Origin: Synechococcus sp. CS-1325
GTDB lineage: Bacteria; Cyanobacteriota; Cyanobacteriia; PCC-6307; Cyanobiaceae
Assembly: GCA_025128135.1 (NCBI GenBank)
Contig: JAHLYW010000036.1
Coordinates: 62,001-126,000 of the forward strand
DNA length: 64,000 nucleotides
Reading direction: 5' to 3'
Part shown: positions 26,491 through 35,665 of the stretch, piece by piece
Numbering within the stretch: the first letter of the stretch is position 1
Layout: every line of letters begins with the position of its first letter
The notes under the pieces: model-generated
Told to the model about the DNA's origin: nothing
Seen by the model: the letters and a program-made list of their open reading frames with translations, nothing else
The model's database searches: none
Position numbers and translations under genes: made by a program

Positions 26491-29112
26491 TCAGGCAATG
26501 GGGCTGACATCGGGCTCCTCGGCCGCCTCTGGATCGGTCGGTTCCCCATCGCTGGTCAGGGCAGGTGGGATCAGCACCACTTCGCTGAGGCGATCGCCGC
26601 TGTCAAGTTTCTGCAGCCGGACCCCTGTGGCGGCACGGGACTGCTGCGGGATCGCATCGGAGGGCATCCGCACGATCACACCCCGCTCGCTGACCAACAG
26701 CAATTCCTCGCCGGCGCCGAGCACCTTGAGGCCCACCAGCACATCACCGGGGCGGCGGAACTTGATCGCCCGCAGGCCCAGGCCCGCCCGCCGCTGCAGC
26801 CGGAACTGGTTCACGGGCACCCGTTTGCCAAGGCCGCTGGCTGAGGCAACCAGAACCCAGGGTCCCTCGCTGGCGGCAACCTCCTCGCTGTCAGTTTCCT
26901 CATCGGCGGTTTCGGCCTCGCTGCTGGCGATCTGATCGGCCAGCTCGGCCGGCAGCACATCCATGCTCACCAGCTGATCAGCTGGCCGGAGCGCCATCGC
27001 CCGCACACCCCGGGCCGTGCGGCCGAGGGGGCGCAGCTCCGCGTCAATCAGACGGAAGTGGATCGTCATGCCCTTGAGCGAGCCGATCAGCACGCTGTCG
27101 CCTGGGACGGCCAGCCGCACCCAACGCAAGGAATCGCCCTCCTCCAGAGCGATCGCGATCAGCCCGTTGGAGCGGATGTTGGCGAAGGCGGAGAGGCGGG
27201 TGCGTTTGATGTAGCCGCCGCTGGTGAGCATCAGCAGCTGCACATTGTCTTCGAAGGCACTCACCGCCAGCACGGAGGTGATCTGTTCTTCGCGGGGAAT
27301 CGGCAGCAACTGCACCACGGGGGTGCCCTTGGCGGTCCGACTGGCCACCGGAACGCGATAGGCAGGCACGGCATAGACCACGCCGCGGTCGCTGAACAAC
27401 AACAGGGTGTCGTGGTCGTTGCAGCTGATGAACAGCCGCACGGCTTCCTCGCCCTGGCTGCGGGTGCCTGATTTGCCGCGGGTGCCGCGGCTGGTGGCTT
27501 CGAATTCGCTCACCGGCATCCGCTTGAGATAGCCGTTTTCGGTGAGCAGCACCACCGAGCGTTCGTTGGCGATCAGATCGATGTCTTCAAGGCCGCCCTC
27601 GAGATCGAGGATTTCGGTGCGACGGGGTGAGTCGTAGCGCTCGCGCAGTTTCTGCAGTTCGCCTTCGATCAGGCCAAGCACCCGCTCGCGGCGGCCGAGG
27701 ATGTCCTGGTAGTCGGCGATCTTGGCGACAAGATCCTCATGTTCCAGGCGGATCTTGTCGGCCTCCAGGGCCGTCAGCCGCCGCAGCTGCATCTGCAGGA
27801 TGGCATCTGCCTGGATCTCGCTGAGCCCGTGGCGCTCCTGGAGTTGCTGCCGGGCCGTGGCGGCGTCGGCGGCGGAGCGAATCAGGGCAATGATCGGATC
27901 GAGCTGGTCGAGGGCGAGCAGCAGGCCGAGCAGGATGTGATCACGCTCTTCGGCCTTGCGCAGCAGATAGCGGGTGCGCCGCTCGATCGTTTCAATCCTG
28001 AAGGTGAGAAACACCTGCAACATCCTGCGCAGGTTGAGCAGCACGGGCTCGCTGTTGACCAGCGCCAGCATGTGAGCGCTGAAGTTGGATTGCAGCGGCG
28101 TGAGTTTGAACAGATTGTTGAGCACCACCTGGGGGTAGGCATCGCGGCGCAGCTCGATCACGATCCGCATGCCGTCGCGGTCGCTTTCATCGCGGATATC
28201 CGAAATGCCATCGAGCTTCTTGTCGTTGACCATTTCAGCGATGCGCTCGATCAGCGCCGCCTTGTTGGTCTGATAAGGAAGTTCGGTGATGATCACCGCA
28301 TCCCGGTCGGGACGTCCGGTGACTTCAATGGTTTCGATCGAGGCCACACCCCGCATCGTGATCGAACCCCGACCGGTGGCATAGGTTTCGCGGATGCCGC
28401 TGCGGCCGAGAATCTGGCCACCGGTCGGGAAATCAGGCCCTGGAATGATCGCCATCAAGGCGCGATCCTCGATTTCGGGATCGGCGATCAGGGCGAGCAA
28501 CCCGGTGATCAGCTCGGTGAGATTGTGGGGCGGGATGTTGGTGGCCATTCCCACGGCGATGCCGGAGGAGCCGTTGAGCAGCAGGTGCGGCACCCGAGCC
28601 GGCATCACGGTGGGTTCCTGCTGGGAGCCGTCGAAGTTGTCGATGAAATCGACGGTTTCCGCTTCGATGTCCTCCAGCAGGCTGTCGGTGGTGAGGGCCT
28701 GCAGTCGCGACTCGGTGTAGCGCATGGCGGCCGGCGGATCGTTGTCCACAGAACCGAAATTGCCGTGTCCGTCGATCAGCGGCATCCGCATCGAGAAGTC
28801 CTGGGCCATGCGCACCAGGGCGTCGTAGACCGCTGTGTCGCCATGGGGGTGGTACTTGCCGAGCACTTCCCCCACCACCCGGGCGCATTTGCGGTAGGGG
28901 CGGTCGCTGGTGAGCCCCAGCTCATACATGGCGTAGAGGATGCGGCGATGCACCGGTTTCAATCCGTCGCGAGCGTCGGGCAGGGCCCGGCCCACGATCA
29001 CGCTCATCGCGTACTCCAGGTAGGAGCGCGACATTTCGATGCGAAGGTCGGTCTGGATGATCCGCCCGTCCGATTCACCGGGCCCTGCTGGATCCGCCAT
29101 CTCGTAACCCAC
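26491..29112 (-). CDS. gyrA: DNA gyrase subunit A
   Basis: The DNA-cleaving subunit of gyrase. At 873 residues it has the family features: [29 protein letters not shown] near the start, the cleavage tyrosine in [23 protein letters not shown], the long coiled-coil region, and the C-terminal beta-pinwheel with the GyrA-box-like [15 protein letters not shown]. An acidic, Glu/Ser-rich insert sits between blades (residues about 727-748, [20 protein letters not shown]). GTG 29112 or ATG 29100 could start it. The next minus-strand gene crtL follows nine bases on. Confidence 0.96.
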   Translation of the reverse strand: MGYEMADPAGPGESDGRIIQTDLRIEMSRSYLEYAMSVIVGRALPDARDGLKPVHRRILYAMYELGLTSDRPYRKCARVVGEVLGKYHPHGDTAVYDALVRMAQDFSMRMPLIDGHGNFGSVDNDPPAAMRYTESRLQALTTDSLLEDIEAETVDFIDNFDGSQQEPTVMPARVPHLLLNGSSGIAVGMATNIPPHNLTELITGLLALIADPEIEDRALMAIIPGPDFPTGGQILGRSGIRETYATGRGSITMRGVASIETIEVTGRPDRDAVIITELPYQTNKAALIERIAEMVNDKKLDGISDIRDESDRDGMRIVIELRRDAYPQVVLNNLFKLTPLQSNFSAHMLALVNSEPVLLNLRRMLQVFLTFRIETIERRTRYLLRKAEERDHILLGLLLALDQLDPIIALIRSAADAATARQQLQERHGLSEIQADAILQMQLRRLTALEADKIRLEHEDLVAKIADYQDILGRRERVLGLIEGELQKLRERYDSPRRTEILDLEGGLEDIDLIANERSVVLLTENGYLKRMPVSEFEATSRGTRGKSGTRSQGEEAVRLFISCNDHDTLLLFSDRGVVYAVPAYRVPVASRTAKGTPVVQLLPIPREEQITSVLAVSAFEDNVQLLMLTSGGYIKRTRLSAFANIRSNGLIAIALEEGDSLRWVRLAVPGDSVLIGSLKGMTIHFRLIDAELRPLGRTARGVRAMALRPADQLVSMDVLPAELADQIASSEAETADEETDSEEVAASEGPWVLVASASGLGKRVPVNQFRLQRRAGLGLRAIKFRRPGDVLVGLKVLGAGEELLLVSERGVIVRMPSDAIPQQSRAATGVRLQKLDSGDRLSEVVLIPPALTSDGEPTDPEAAEEPDVSPIA

Positions 29113-29191
29113 TGCCTTCTGCCAGGTTAATCGAGCCCGGGCTGGTCGTTTCCGCCGCTGCTCTCCTCACCCTCCCAGACCCTGGCCTTCG

Positions 29192-30346
29192 ATGACCCTG
29201 GAGCCCCGCAGCGAATCCGAACTTCAGCAGCGGCAACGATCCGGCGACCTGCGGGTCTGCAGCGGCCCGGTGTTCCGGGCCCTGGTGGCAGCTGAAGGCC
29301 TCGCCGCCGCCTATGCCGCCACCGATGTGGTGGTGGCGGCCAATGCCGAGTTCACCGATCAGGCCACCCTGCAGCTGAACCTCGGTCCCGTTGATCCACC
29401 GATGCGGATGCGCCAGGTGCAGCTCGACCAGGTGGCCGGCCTGGCGGCGAGTGGCAGCGGCGGCATCACCCTGCCGATCGGCGGGGGGCTGGTTGAGCCG
29501 CTGCGGCGTGGCGGTGCCCAGGTGCTGGGAACCCTGCTGGCCGGTGGCGAGGTGGAGCTGCTGGCCACGGGTGAAGCCACCGTTCTTCATCCCAGACGGG
29601 AACTGAGGGCCCGCCTCTCGCTCGAGCGGATCGGTTCGGGCCAGTTGCTGCTGCACCGTGGGATCAGTGAGAACGGGGTGGTGGCGATCAGCAGCGGGTC
29701 TGGGATCACCCACAGCCCCTACGGACCGTTGCTGGGTCCCTACGCCACGGCGCTCTACAGCAATGGCGGCAGCCGCAGCATCGGGTTGACGATGCCGCGG
29801 CTGGCTCTGCTGGGACCCGGGTCGCCGCTGCTCGTGGGAGGCGCGATCGGCTGGGTGGTCGGCGCCGGCCAGGGGCATCAGCCCCAGGCCCGACGCCTGC
29901 CCAGTGGCCAGGCGCGCTCACCGGGAGCGGTGGCTGCCATCAGCGTCGATCTGCACCGTCTCCGGCCGGAATGGGTGAGGCCCTGTTTCCTGGAAGGGCA
30001 AGGCAGTGGGCTGGTGGTGGCGATCGCGGCGCCGATTCCATTGATCAACAGCACCGTGGCCAGCCAGGCAGCCCTCAGTGACGCGGAACTGGAGGCGCCG
30101 GTGCTGGATTTCTCAATCCCGCGCCGCATCAGACCGAGTTTCGGCGCCGTGCCCTACAGCCAGCTTCTGGCGGGGGAGATCGTGGTGGATGGCCGGCGTC
30201 TGCGCTGCTTCCCGGCCCATAGTCCGCGCCTGGCCGAGGCCATGGCTGAACAGCTTGTCGAGCAACTCAGAAGCGGCCACTTTCCGCTGCGCCTGCCGCT
30301 TCAACCCCTGCCCCGGCGCAGCGGACTGATTCCGCTTGATCCCTGA
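29192..30346 (+). CDS. DUF39 family protein, homocysteine biosynthesis type
   Basis: The 384 residues match the DUF39 (HcyBio) family: TDVVVAANAEFTDQATLQLNLGP near the start, ISSGSGITHSPYGPLLGP, the glycine-rich LVGGAIGWVVGAGQGHQPQ and the C-terminal DFSIPRRIRPSFG. In methanogens and related microbes this family incorporates sulfide into L-aspartate semialdehyde to make homocysteine. Whether the cyanobacterial enzyme does so is inference. It diverges from gyrA, with a start at ATG 29192 and a short 79-base shared region. Confidence 0.85.
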   Translation: MTLEPRSESELQQRQRSGDLRVCSGPVFRALVAAEGLAAAYAATDVVVAANAEFTDQATLQLNLGPVDPPMRMRQVQLDQVAGLAASGSGGITLPIGGGLVEPLRRGGAQVLGTLLAGGEVELLATGEATVLHPRRELRARLSLERIGSGQLLLHRGISENGVVAISSGSGITHSPYGPLLGPYATALYSNGGSRSIGLTMPRLALLGPGSPLLVGGAIGWVVGAGQGHQPQARRLPSGQARSPGAVAAISVDLHRLRPEWVRPCFLEGQGSGLVVAIAAPIPLINSTVASQAALSDAELEAPVLDFSIPRRIRPSFGAVPYSQLLAGEIVVDGRRLRCFPAHSPRLAEAMAEQLVEQLRSGHFPLRLPLQPLPRRSGLIPLDP

Positions 30347-30399
30347 CTGCAGCTCTGAAGCGCCGTAAGCTCACCCGTCGGTTGCGAAGCCAGTGAGCG

Positions 30400-31038
30400 A
30401 TGGTTGAACCCTTCACCCCTTCCACCCCACCGGACCAGGGCGGCTGGACCGTCCCTCTTCCCCCTGAACCAGCACCTGAACCAGCACCAGAACCTGGCCC
30501 CGAACTAAGCACTGAACCAGGCCCCGACGTCATCAACGACCTGGTCGTCGAGGCCTTGGCTGCCGAACCAGTCGTCGAAGCTGTCGCGGAGCTGAGTTTG
30601 CCTCAGGCTCAGGCTGCGGAGGTGATCCCTCCGAGCCTGCCTGGGGGCGAACCAGCTGGTTTCACTGAGCCGGCGGTGGCGGCCACCCTGCTTGCTCCCG
30701 CCAGCACAGCCGAGTCTGGGCCGGGGGGAGAGTGGGCCCTGCTGGTGGCAAAGGTCCAGGAGTGGATCGGCGGCGGCGGCCTTGAAGGCACCTTCGAGCG
30801 CTACCGATCTCCCCTGAAGATGCTCGGAGCCCTGGTGGGCATCGTGCTGGTGTTGCGGCTGTATGGAGCCGTGATCGGAGCGATCGAAAGCCTGCCCCTG
30901 CTGCCGGGGCTGCTTGAGCTGGTGGGGGTTGTCTGGCTGGCCAACTTCTCCGCCACCAAACTGACGCGCGCCCAGGAGCGTCGTCGCCTGATCGAAGGCC
31001 TTGAGAAGAAGTGGCAGTCGTTCCGCGGTCACAGCTGA
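30400..31038 (+). CDS. CAAD-domain membrane protein (CURT1-like)
   Basis: A 212-residue protein. Residues 1-110 are low complexity and acidic, with a Pro-Glu run (PEPAPEPAPEPGPE). The C-terminal CAAD domain (about 127-212) has an amphipathic segment, two transmembrane helices (LKMLGALVGIVLVLRLYGAVIG and a helix around GLLELVGVVWLANF) and a basic tail. CAAD domains occur in cyanobacterial aminoacyl-tRNA synthetases and in thylakoid-curving CURT1 proteins. No synthetase domain is present here, so a free-standing membrane protein is likely. Confidence 0.88.
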   Translation: MVEPFTPSTPPDQGGWTVPLPPEPAPEPAPEPGPELSTEPGPDVINDLVVEALAAEPVVEAVAELSLPQAQAAEVIPPSLPGGEPAGFTEPAVAATLLAPASTAESGPGGEWALLVAKVQEWIGGGGLEGTFERYRSPLKMLGALVGIVLVLRLYGAVIGAIESLPLLPGLLELVGVVWLANFSATKLTRAQERRRLIEGLEKKWQSFRGHS

Positions 31039-31123
31039 GCGCCGGCCCGATCTGGGTCGCGCCAGGCACGGAGCCCCGCCCCAGTCAGTTGATAGCTTGG
31101 CCCGACTGTGACAAGGCCCAGCG

Positions 31124-32287
31124 GTGACCATTCTGTTAGGCCGCAACCGAACCATCCGGCGCGCTTACGGCATCGATGAGATCGCCCTTGTTCCTGGCGG
31201 CCGCACGGTGGACCCTGAGGTCACTGCCAGCCACTGGAGCCTCGGGGGCATCGAGCGCGAAATTCCGATCATCGCCAGTGCCATGGATGGGGTGGTGGAC
31301 GTGCGGATGGCGGTGGAGCTCTCGCGACTCGGAGCGCTGGGAGTGCTCAATCTGGAGGGCGTCCACACCCGTTACGACGATCCCAATCCCGTGCTCGATC
31401 AGATCGCTGCAGTGGGCAAGGACGCCTTTGTTCCGCTCATGCAGTCGATCTACAGGCAGCCTGTCCGGGAGGATCTGATCCGGCTTCGCATCGCCGAGAT
31501 CAAGCAGCAGGGTGGGATCGCTGCGGTCAGTGCCACACCGGTGGCGGCGATGCGGTTCGCGCAGGTGGTGGTGGAGGCCGGGGCGGATCTGTTCTTCGTG
31601 CAGGCCACGGTGGTTTCTACCGAGCACATCGGCCCGGCAGGCCGCGAGAGCCTCGATCTCCAGGCTCTCTGCTCTGGCCTGGGGATTCCCGTGGTCATCG
31701 GCAACTGCGTCACCTATGACGTGGCTCTTGAGCTGATGCGGGCAGGAGCCGCCGGCGTGCTGGTGGGGATCGGCCCCGGTGCCGCCTGCACATCCAGAGG
31801 TGTTCTGGGCGTCGGCATCCCCCAGGCCACCGCCGTCGCCGATTGCGCCGCCGCCAGGGACGACCATGAACGGGAGAGTGGTCACCGGGTTCCCGTGATC
31901 GCCGATGGTGGCATCGTCACCGGTGGAGACATCTGCAAGTGCATCGCCTGTGGTGCCGATGCCGTGATGATCGGCTCGCCGATCGCTCGGGCGGCAGAGG
32001 CACCCGGCCGTGGATTCCACTGGGGGATGGCCACCCCCAGCCCCGTTCTGCCCCGCGGAACGCGCATCAAGGTGGGCACCACGGGAAGCCTGGAAACCAT
32101 CCTTCGCGGTCCGGCCAGCCTTGATGACGGCACCCAGAATCTGTTGGGTGCCCTGCGCACGTCGATGGGAACCCTGGGGGCCCGCACCCTGCGGGAAATG
32201 CAGGCGGTGGAGGTGGTTGTGGCCCCCTCGCTGCTCACCGAGGGCAAGGTGTACCAGAAGGCTCAGCAGCTCGGCATGGGCAAGTAG
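31124..32287 (+). CDS. guaB3: GuaB3-type IMP dehydrogenase family protein
   Basis: An IMP dehydrogenase-family TIM barrel of 387 residues without the CBS domains of ordinary GuaB. The catalytic cysteine loop reads GIGPGAACTSRGVLG (Cys222), differing from the common GIGPGSICTTR. PVIADGGIVTGGDICK and AVMIGSPIARAAEAPG are the phosphate-site segments. The GuaB3 subgroup is actinobacterial and cyanobacterial; IMP dehydrogenase activity has been reported for the cyanobacterial form. The start is GTG 31124. A strong terminator lies at 32397-32419. Confidence 0.9.
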   Translation: MTILLGRNRTIRRAYGIDEIALVPGGRTVDPEVTASHWSLGGIEREIPIIASAMDGVVDVRMAVELSRLGALGVLNLEGVHTRYDDPNPVLDQIAAVGKDAFVPLMQSIYRQPVREDLIRLRIAEIKQQGGIAAVSATPVAAMRFAQVVVEAGADLFFVQATVVSTEHIGPAGRESLDLQALCSGLGIPVVIGNCVTYDVALELMRAGAAGVLVGIGPGAACTSRGVLGVGIPQATAVADCAAARDDHERESGHRVPVIADGGIVTGGDICKCIACGADAVMIGSPIARAAEAPGRGFHWGMATPSPVLPRGTRIKVGTTGSLETILRGPASLDDGTQNLLGALRTSMGTLGARTLREMQAVEVVVAPSLLTEGKVYQKAQQLGMGK

Positions 32288-32396
32288 GCGACCAGCGCCT
32301 GGCGGTTGTCCAGGGTTGGGTCCAGGCCGGATACTGCTGGACAGGCATTACGCTGAAGCTGTGGGGGCTTCGGCTCGCACACTCCTCACACCTCCC

Positions 32397-32419
32397 CGCC
32401 CGGCGCGTCCGGGCGTTTT
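32397..32419 (+). terminator. Rho-independent terminator after guaB3
   Basis: A perfect seven-base stem CGCCCGG / CCGGGCG (32397-32403 and 32409-32415), a five-base loop CGCGT, then TTTT. It lies about 110 bases after the guaB3 stop, upstream of trxA, so the two are separately transcribed. Confidence 0.8.
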
Positions 32420-32498
32420 GTCTTCCAACGTTCGCGGGCCCGGCGGTAGGGATCGGAAAGCCCGTTGCTAGATTCCGATCACCTTGTACTTTCCTCGG

Positions 32499-32822
32499 AT
32501 GTCCAGCGCTGCAGCCGTCACCGATGCCTCCTTCGAGCAGGATGTGCTCAAAAGTGATGTGCCCGTGCTGGTCGATTTCTGGGCCCCCTGGTGTGGTCCC
32601 TGCCGCATGGTGGCGCCGATTGTCGATGAGATCGCCAAGGAGTTCGAGGGGCGCCTCAAGGTGTGCAAGCTCAATACCGATGAGAATCCCAACGTCGCCA
32701 GTCAGTACGGAATCCGCAGCATTCCCACCCTGATGGTCTTCAAGGGTGGACAGAAGGTGGACACCGTCGTGGGCGCCGTGCCCAAGAACACCCTCTCCGG
32801 CACGATTTCCAAGTACCTCTGA
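32499..32822 (+). CDS. trxA: Thioredoxin
   Basis: Disulfide reductase of 107 residues. The WCGPC active site is preceded by VDFWAP, and the cis-proline is in [11 protein letters not shown], as in m-type thioredoxins that activate photosynthetic enzymes. The start at ATG 32499 is the usual family length; an upstream in-frame ATG at 32484 would add only five residues. A 50-base gap leads to the LOG-family gene. The promoter must lie between the guaB3 terminator and 32499. Confidence 0.96.
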   Translation: MSSAAAVTDASFEQDVLKSDVPVLVDFWAPWCGPCRMVAPIVDEIAKEFEGRLKVCKLNTDENPNVASQYGIRSIPTLMVFKGGQKVDTVVGAVPKNTLSGTISKYL

Positions 32823-32871
32823 ACGGTCCTGATCTGTTCGTCGAGCCTCTTCCTCGCCGCCTCCCCTGGTC

Positions 32872-33888
32872 ATGACCCCGGCGAGCCATAGCCAAAGTCT
32901 GCTGATCCAGCAATCTCTGGCCACCATTGAGCGGCTGGGTGATCTGAGTGTCGAGCATGAAGACTGGCTGTTGATCCTCGGCACACTCCAGGACATCGAA
33001 GAGGCCATCAGCGTTTTTCAGCCCCACCGCCGCACCCGCAAGATCACGGTGTTCGGCTCGGCCCGCACGGCCCCTGGCACCCCCGCCTACAGCCTGGCCG
33101 AGCAGCTTGCCGCTGTAGCCACCGCAGCCGGATTCGAGGTGATCACGGGGGCGGGAGGCGGCGTGATGGAAGCGGCCAATCGCGGCGCCGGTGCTGGACG
33201 CAGCTTCGGCCTCAACGTGCAGTTGCCCTTCGAGCAGGAAGCCAATCCCTTCATCAGCGATGCCGAAGGTCGCCTGGTGCACTTCCGCTATTTCTTCACC
33301 CGCAAGCTCTTTTTTCTGCGCGAGAGTGATGCCTTGGTGGTGCTGCCTGGCGGCTTCGGCACCCTTGATGAGTTGTTCGAAGCCCTCACCCTGATTCAGA
33401 CGGGCCGCACTCCGCCCATCCCACTGGTGCTGCTGGCTCCCGAGGACGATCACTTCTGGGGGCAGTGGCAGAGGCAGCTCCAGGCAGGTCTGGCCCAGCG
33501 GGGGCTGATTGCCCCTGAGGATCTCCAGTTGCTGCGCCAGGCGCACAACGCCTCCGAGGCCGTTGCGCTGATCCGGGGCTTCTACCGGGTGTTCCATGCC
33601 CTGAGGTCATCGGACCATGGCGTGGAGTTGTTCCTGCATGCCCCGCTGCCCGGGCCGGAGCTGATTCAGATTCAGCAGCGGTTCGCCGACCTGTCGACCA
33701 ACGGCCGGATCGAAGCTGCCGAGGGCCACGATGAAGCCGGCGCGATACGCCCCTGTCTGCGCCTGGATTTCGATCAACGCAGGGTCGGGCGGCTGTACCA
33801 GCTGATCGACCACCTCAACGGACTTGATCTGCCGCGTTGCCCGGATCTCCAGCACCCTGAACAGCGCCTCTGCTCCCTTTCCACCTGA
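32872..33888 (+). CDS. LOG-family (lysine decarboxylase-like) protein
   Basis: The central Rossmann-like domain contains KITVFGSARTAPGTPAY, GAGGGVMEAANRGA and PGGFGTLDELFEALT. PGGxGTxxE with the preceding GGGVMEA is the LOG/TIGR00730 signature. Members are cytokinin-riboside-phosphate hydrolases or nucleotide hydrolases. At 338 residues this one is longer than the basic 190-residue domain: an N-terminal helical part (about 1-55) and a C-terminal extension of about 90 residues are present. Substrate unknown. It starts 50 bases after trxA and ends 13 bases before hisH. Confidence 0.88.
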   Translation: MTPASHSQSLLIQQSLATIERLGDLSVEHEDWLLILGTLQDIEEAISVFQPHRRTRKITVFGSARTAPGTPAYSLAEQLAAVATAAGFEVITGAGGGVMEAANRGAGAGRSFGLNVQLPFEQEANPFISDAEGRLVHFRYFFTRKLFFLRESDALVVLPGGFGTLDELFEALTLIQTGRTPPIPLVLLAPEDDHFWGQWQRQLQAGLAQRGLIAPEDLQLLRQAHNASEAVALIRGFYRVFHALRSSDHGVELFLHAPLPGPELIQIQQRFADLSTNGRIEAAEGHDEAGAIRPCLRLDFDQRRVGRLYQLIDHLNGLDLPRCPDLQHPEQRLCSLST

Positions 33889-33901
33889 GCTTGCCCCCGC
33901 C

Positions 33902-34531
33902 ATGAGCAGGATCGGATTGATCGACTACGGAATGGGCAATCTGCACTCCGTGGCCAGGGCCATCGAACGCCTGGGGGGCGAGGTGGCACTGATCCAGAGC
34001 GGCGCGGCGATGCAGGGCTGCCATGCCCTGATCCTGCCGGGGGTGGGAGCCTTCGATCCCGCCATGCAACGTCTGGAGAGCTCCGGTCTGGTGGAGCCCA
34101 TCCTGGCCTGGAGTGATCGGAGCCGGCCTTTGCTCGGCATCTGCCTCGGCCTCCAACTGCTGTTCGAGGCCAGTGATGAAGGCGATGCCAGGGGGCTGGG
34201 TCTGCTGAAGGGCCGCGTACGGGCCTTGCCAAGCCAGCCCGACCAGCCGGTCCCCCACATGGGCTGGGCACCCCTGATCGCCTGCCGCCCGACCCCCCTG
34301 TTGCCGGAAGGCAGTCCACCCGCCTGGGTCTACTTCGTGCACTCCTATGCGGCAGTGCCCGAGCAGCCCGCCTGCCTGGCTGCCGCCGTTGCCTTCGGCG
34401 ACACGGTGGTGACGGCAGCCGTCTGGCAGGACCATCTCGCCGCCTGCCAGTTCCATCCGGAGAAGTCCGGACCCCAGGGTCAGCGCATGCTGCGCCGCTG
34501 GCTGACCTGGGTGGAGCGCGAAGACCGGTGA
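33902..34531 (+). CDS. hisH: Imidazole glycerol phosphate synthase, glutaminase subunit
   Basis: Class I glutamine amidotransferase of 209 residues feeding ammonia to HisF in histidine synthesis. The catalytic triad is visible: Cys in LLGICLGLQLL, His in CQFHPEKSG and Glu in the same HPEKS motif. IDYGMGNLHSV at the N-terminus and LPGVGAFDPAM are also HisH-specific. hisF is not adjacent. Its TGA overlaps the GTG start of rsmD in the order GTGA. Confidence 0.95.
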   Translation: MSRIGLIDYGMGNLHSVARAIERLGGEVALIQSGAAMQGCHALILPGVGAFDPAMQRLESSGLVEPILAWSDRSRPLLGICLGLQLLFEASDEGDARGLGLLKGRVRALPSQPDQPVPHMGWAPLIACRPTPLLPEGSPPAWVYFVHSYAAVPEQPACLAAAVAFGDTVVTAAVWQDHLAACQFHPEKSGPQGQRMLRRWLTWVEREDR

Positions 34532-35154
34532 CCCTCCGTCTCAGTGGGGGGCGGAAGCTGCTGAGTCCTCAGGGGAACACGGCCCGGCCCACCACCGCTC
34601 GGGTGCGGTTGGCGGTGATGAATCTGTTCGCCGCCGACCTGGCCGGCTGCCGTTGGCTGGATCTCTGCTGCGGCAGCGGGGTGATGGGCTGTGAAGCTCT
34701 GCAGCGCGGTGCCGCGGCAGTGGTGGCGGTGGATCAGGACCGTCGGATGGCGGCAACGGCCCTGGCGAACCTCACCGCTGTCCAGACCGGGACCGCGGCC
34801 ACCAGCACGGTGAGAGTGGTCTGCCGGCCGCTGCCAGCCTGGCTGCTGGAGATGACCCCGGCCCGACGGCCCGCTGAGGTGGGCCACCGGGATTTCGATC
34901 TGATCTACGTGGATCCGCCCTACCGCTCAGGTCTGCAGGAAACGATCTGCGCGGCGATCCACCAAGGTGACTGGCTGGCCCCTGCCGGGCGGCTGATCCT
35001 TGAATGTGGCAGTGAGCTGTCGGCTCAAGCGCCAACCGGCTGGATGCTGGAGGATCGACGCCGATACGGCAGCACCAGCCTGATGCTGCTCAGCCGAGGG
35101 CACTGCCCCGGCGGTACTGGTTCCATGCCGCCACGAACAGGCCCACGATCGTGA
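34528..35154 (+). CDS. rsmD: 16S rRNA (guanine-966-N2)-methyltransferase
   Basis: SAM-dependent methyltransferase for G966 of 16S rRNA. The 208-residue protein has [23 protein letters not shown] near the start, the SAM-binding [16 protein letters not shown], and the catalytic [12 protein letters not shown] (DPPY). GTG start at 34528 overlaps the hisH stop. The last 65 bases overlap petG on the other strand, and this part of RsmD (RTGPRS tail) looks unconserved. Confidence 0.92.
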   Translation: MTLRLSGGRKLLSPQGNTARPTTARVRLAVMNLFAADLAGCRWLDLCCGSGVMGCEALQRGAAAVVAVDQDRRMAATALANLTAVQTGTAATSTVRVVCRPLPAWLLEMTPARRPAEVGHRDFDLIYVDPPYRSGLQETICAAIHQGDWLAPAGRLILECGSELSAQAPTGWMLEDRRRYGSTSLMLLSRGHCPGGTGSMPPRTGPRS

Positions 35155-35200
35155 TCGGCACCAGACCCAGCACGATGCCGCAGAGAAGGGGTTCAATCAT
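35090..35200 (-). CDS. petG: Cytochrome b6f complex subunit V
   Basis: A 36-residue single-helix subunit needed for b6f assembly. The minus strand from ATG 35200 reads [20 protein letters not shown], then a second half [16 protein letters not shown], which matches PetG almost residue for residue. It begins in the 75-base gap upstream of the cytochrome c gene and its 3' half lies antisense to the last 65 bases of rsmD. Easily missed because of its length. A GGGG-rich segment lies just upstream of the ATG on the coding strand, but no clear ribosome-binding site. Confidence 0.95.
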   Translation of the reverse strand: MIEPLLCGIVLGLVPITIVGLFVAAWNQYRRGSALG

Positions 35201-35275
35201 GGGGAGAAGTGGTTACACGCCTTGGTAGGGATTGTTTCATGATGAGGGCAGCAGTCCTGAAGTTTTGAACGATTC

Positions 35276-35665
35276 GTGACCGGTGAGATCTCTCCACCTG
35301 CGCCAGACAGCACCCCCCGTCAGGGTCTGATCACAGCTCTGGTGCTGCTTGCCGCCTGTGCCTGCGTGCTGCTCTCACTTGTGGTGCTGCCAGCGGCCCG
35401 CAGCGACCCCTACACCCGTCAGACCCTGGAGCTCGACGGTTCGGCCGAGAACGGCGGGCGCCTGTTCCGAATGAACTGCGCCGGTTGCCATGGCATCGCC
35501 GGCCAGGGGCTGGTCGGACCGAATCTGCAGGGAATCAGCAAGCGCAAGAATGATCGCCAGCTGGTTCGCCAGGTGGTGAGTGGCCGCACGCCGCCCATGC
35601 CCCGCTTTCAGCCGGATCCCCAGGCGATGGCTGATCTGATCGCCCATCTGCACGCCCTGGCGTGA
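35276..35665 (+). CDS. Membrane-anchored c-type cytochrome (cytochrome cM-like)
   Basis: A 129-residue single-haem cytochrome with an uncleaved-looking hydrophobic helix (about 18-40). The haem motif is CAGCH (residues 68-72) in FRMNCAGCHGIAGQGLVGPNL, and Met108 in PPMPRF is the likely sixth ligand. This size, anchor and sequence fit cytochrome cM, a minor thylakoid or plasma membrane electron carrier. The gene diverges from petG and ends in a 4-base overlap with trmJ. Start GTG 35276. Confidence 0.85.
   Translation: MTGEISPPAPDSTPRQGLITALVLLAACACVLLSLVVLPAARSDPYTRQTLELDGSAENGGRLFRMNCAGCHGIAGQGLVGPNLQGISKRKNDRQLVRQVVSGRTPPMPRFQPDPQAMADLIAHLHALA

Noticed and set aside
30463..30520. Short tandem repeats encoding Pro-Glu-Pro-Ala
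   Set aside because: This is a low-complexity coding segment of the CAAD protein, not a CRISPR or mobile element.
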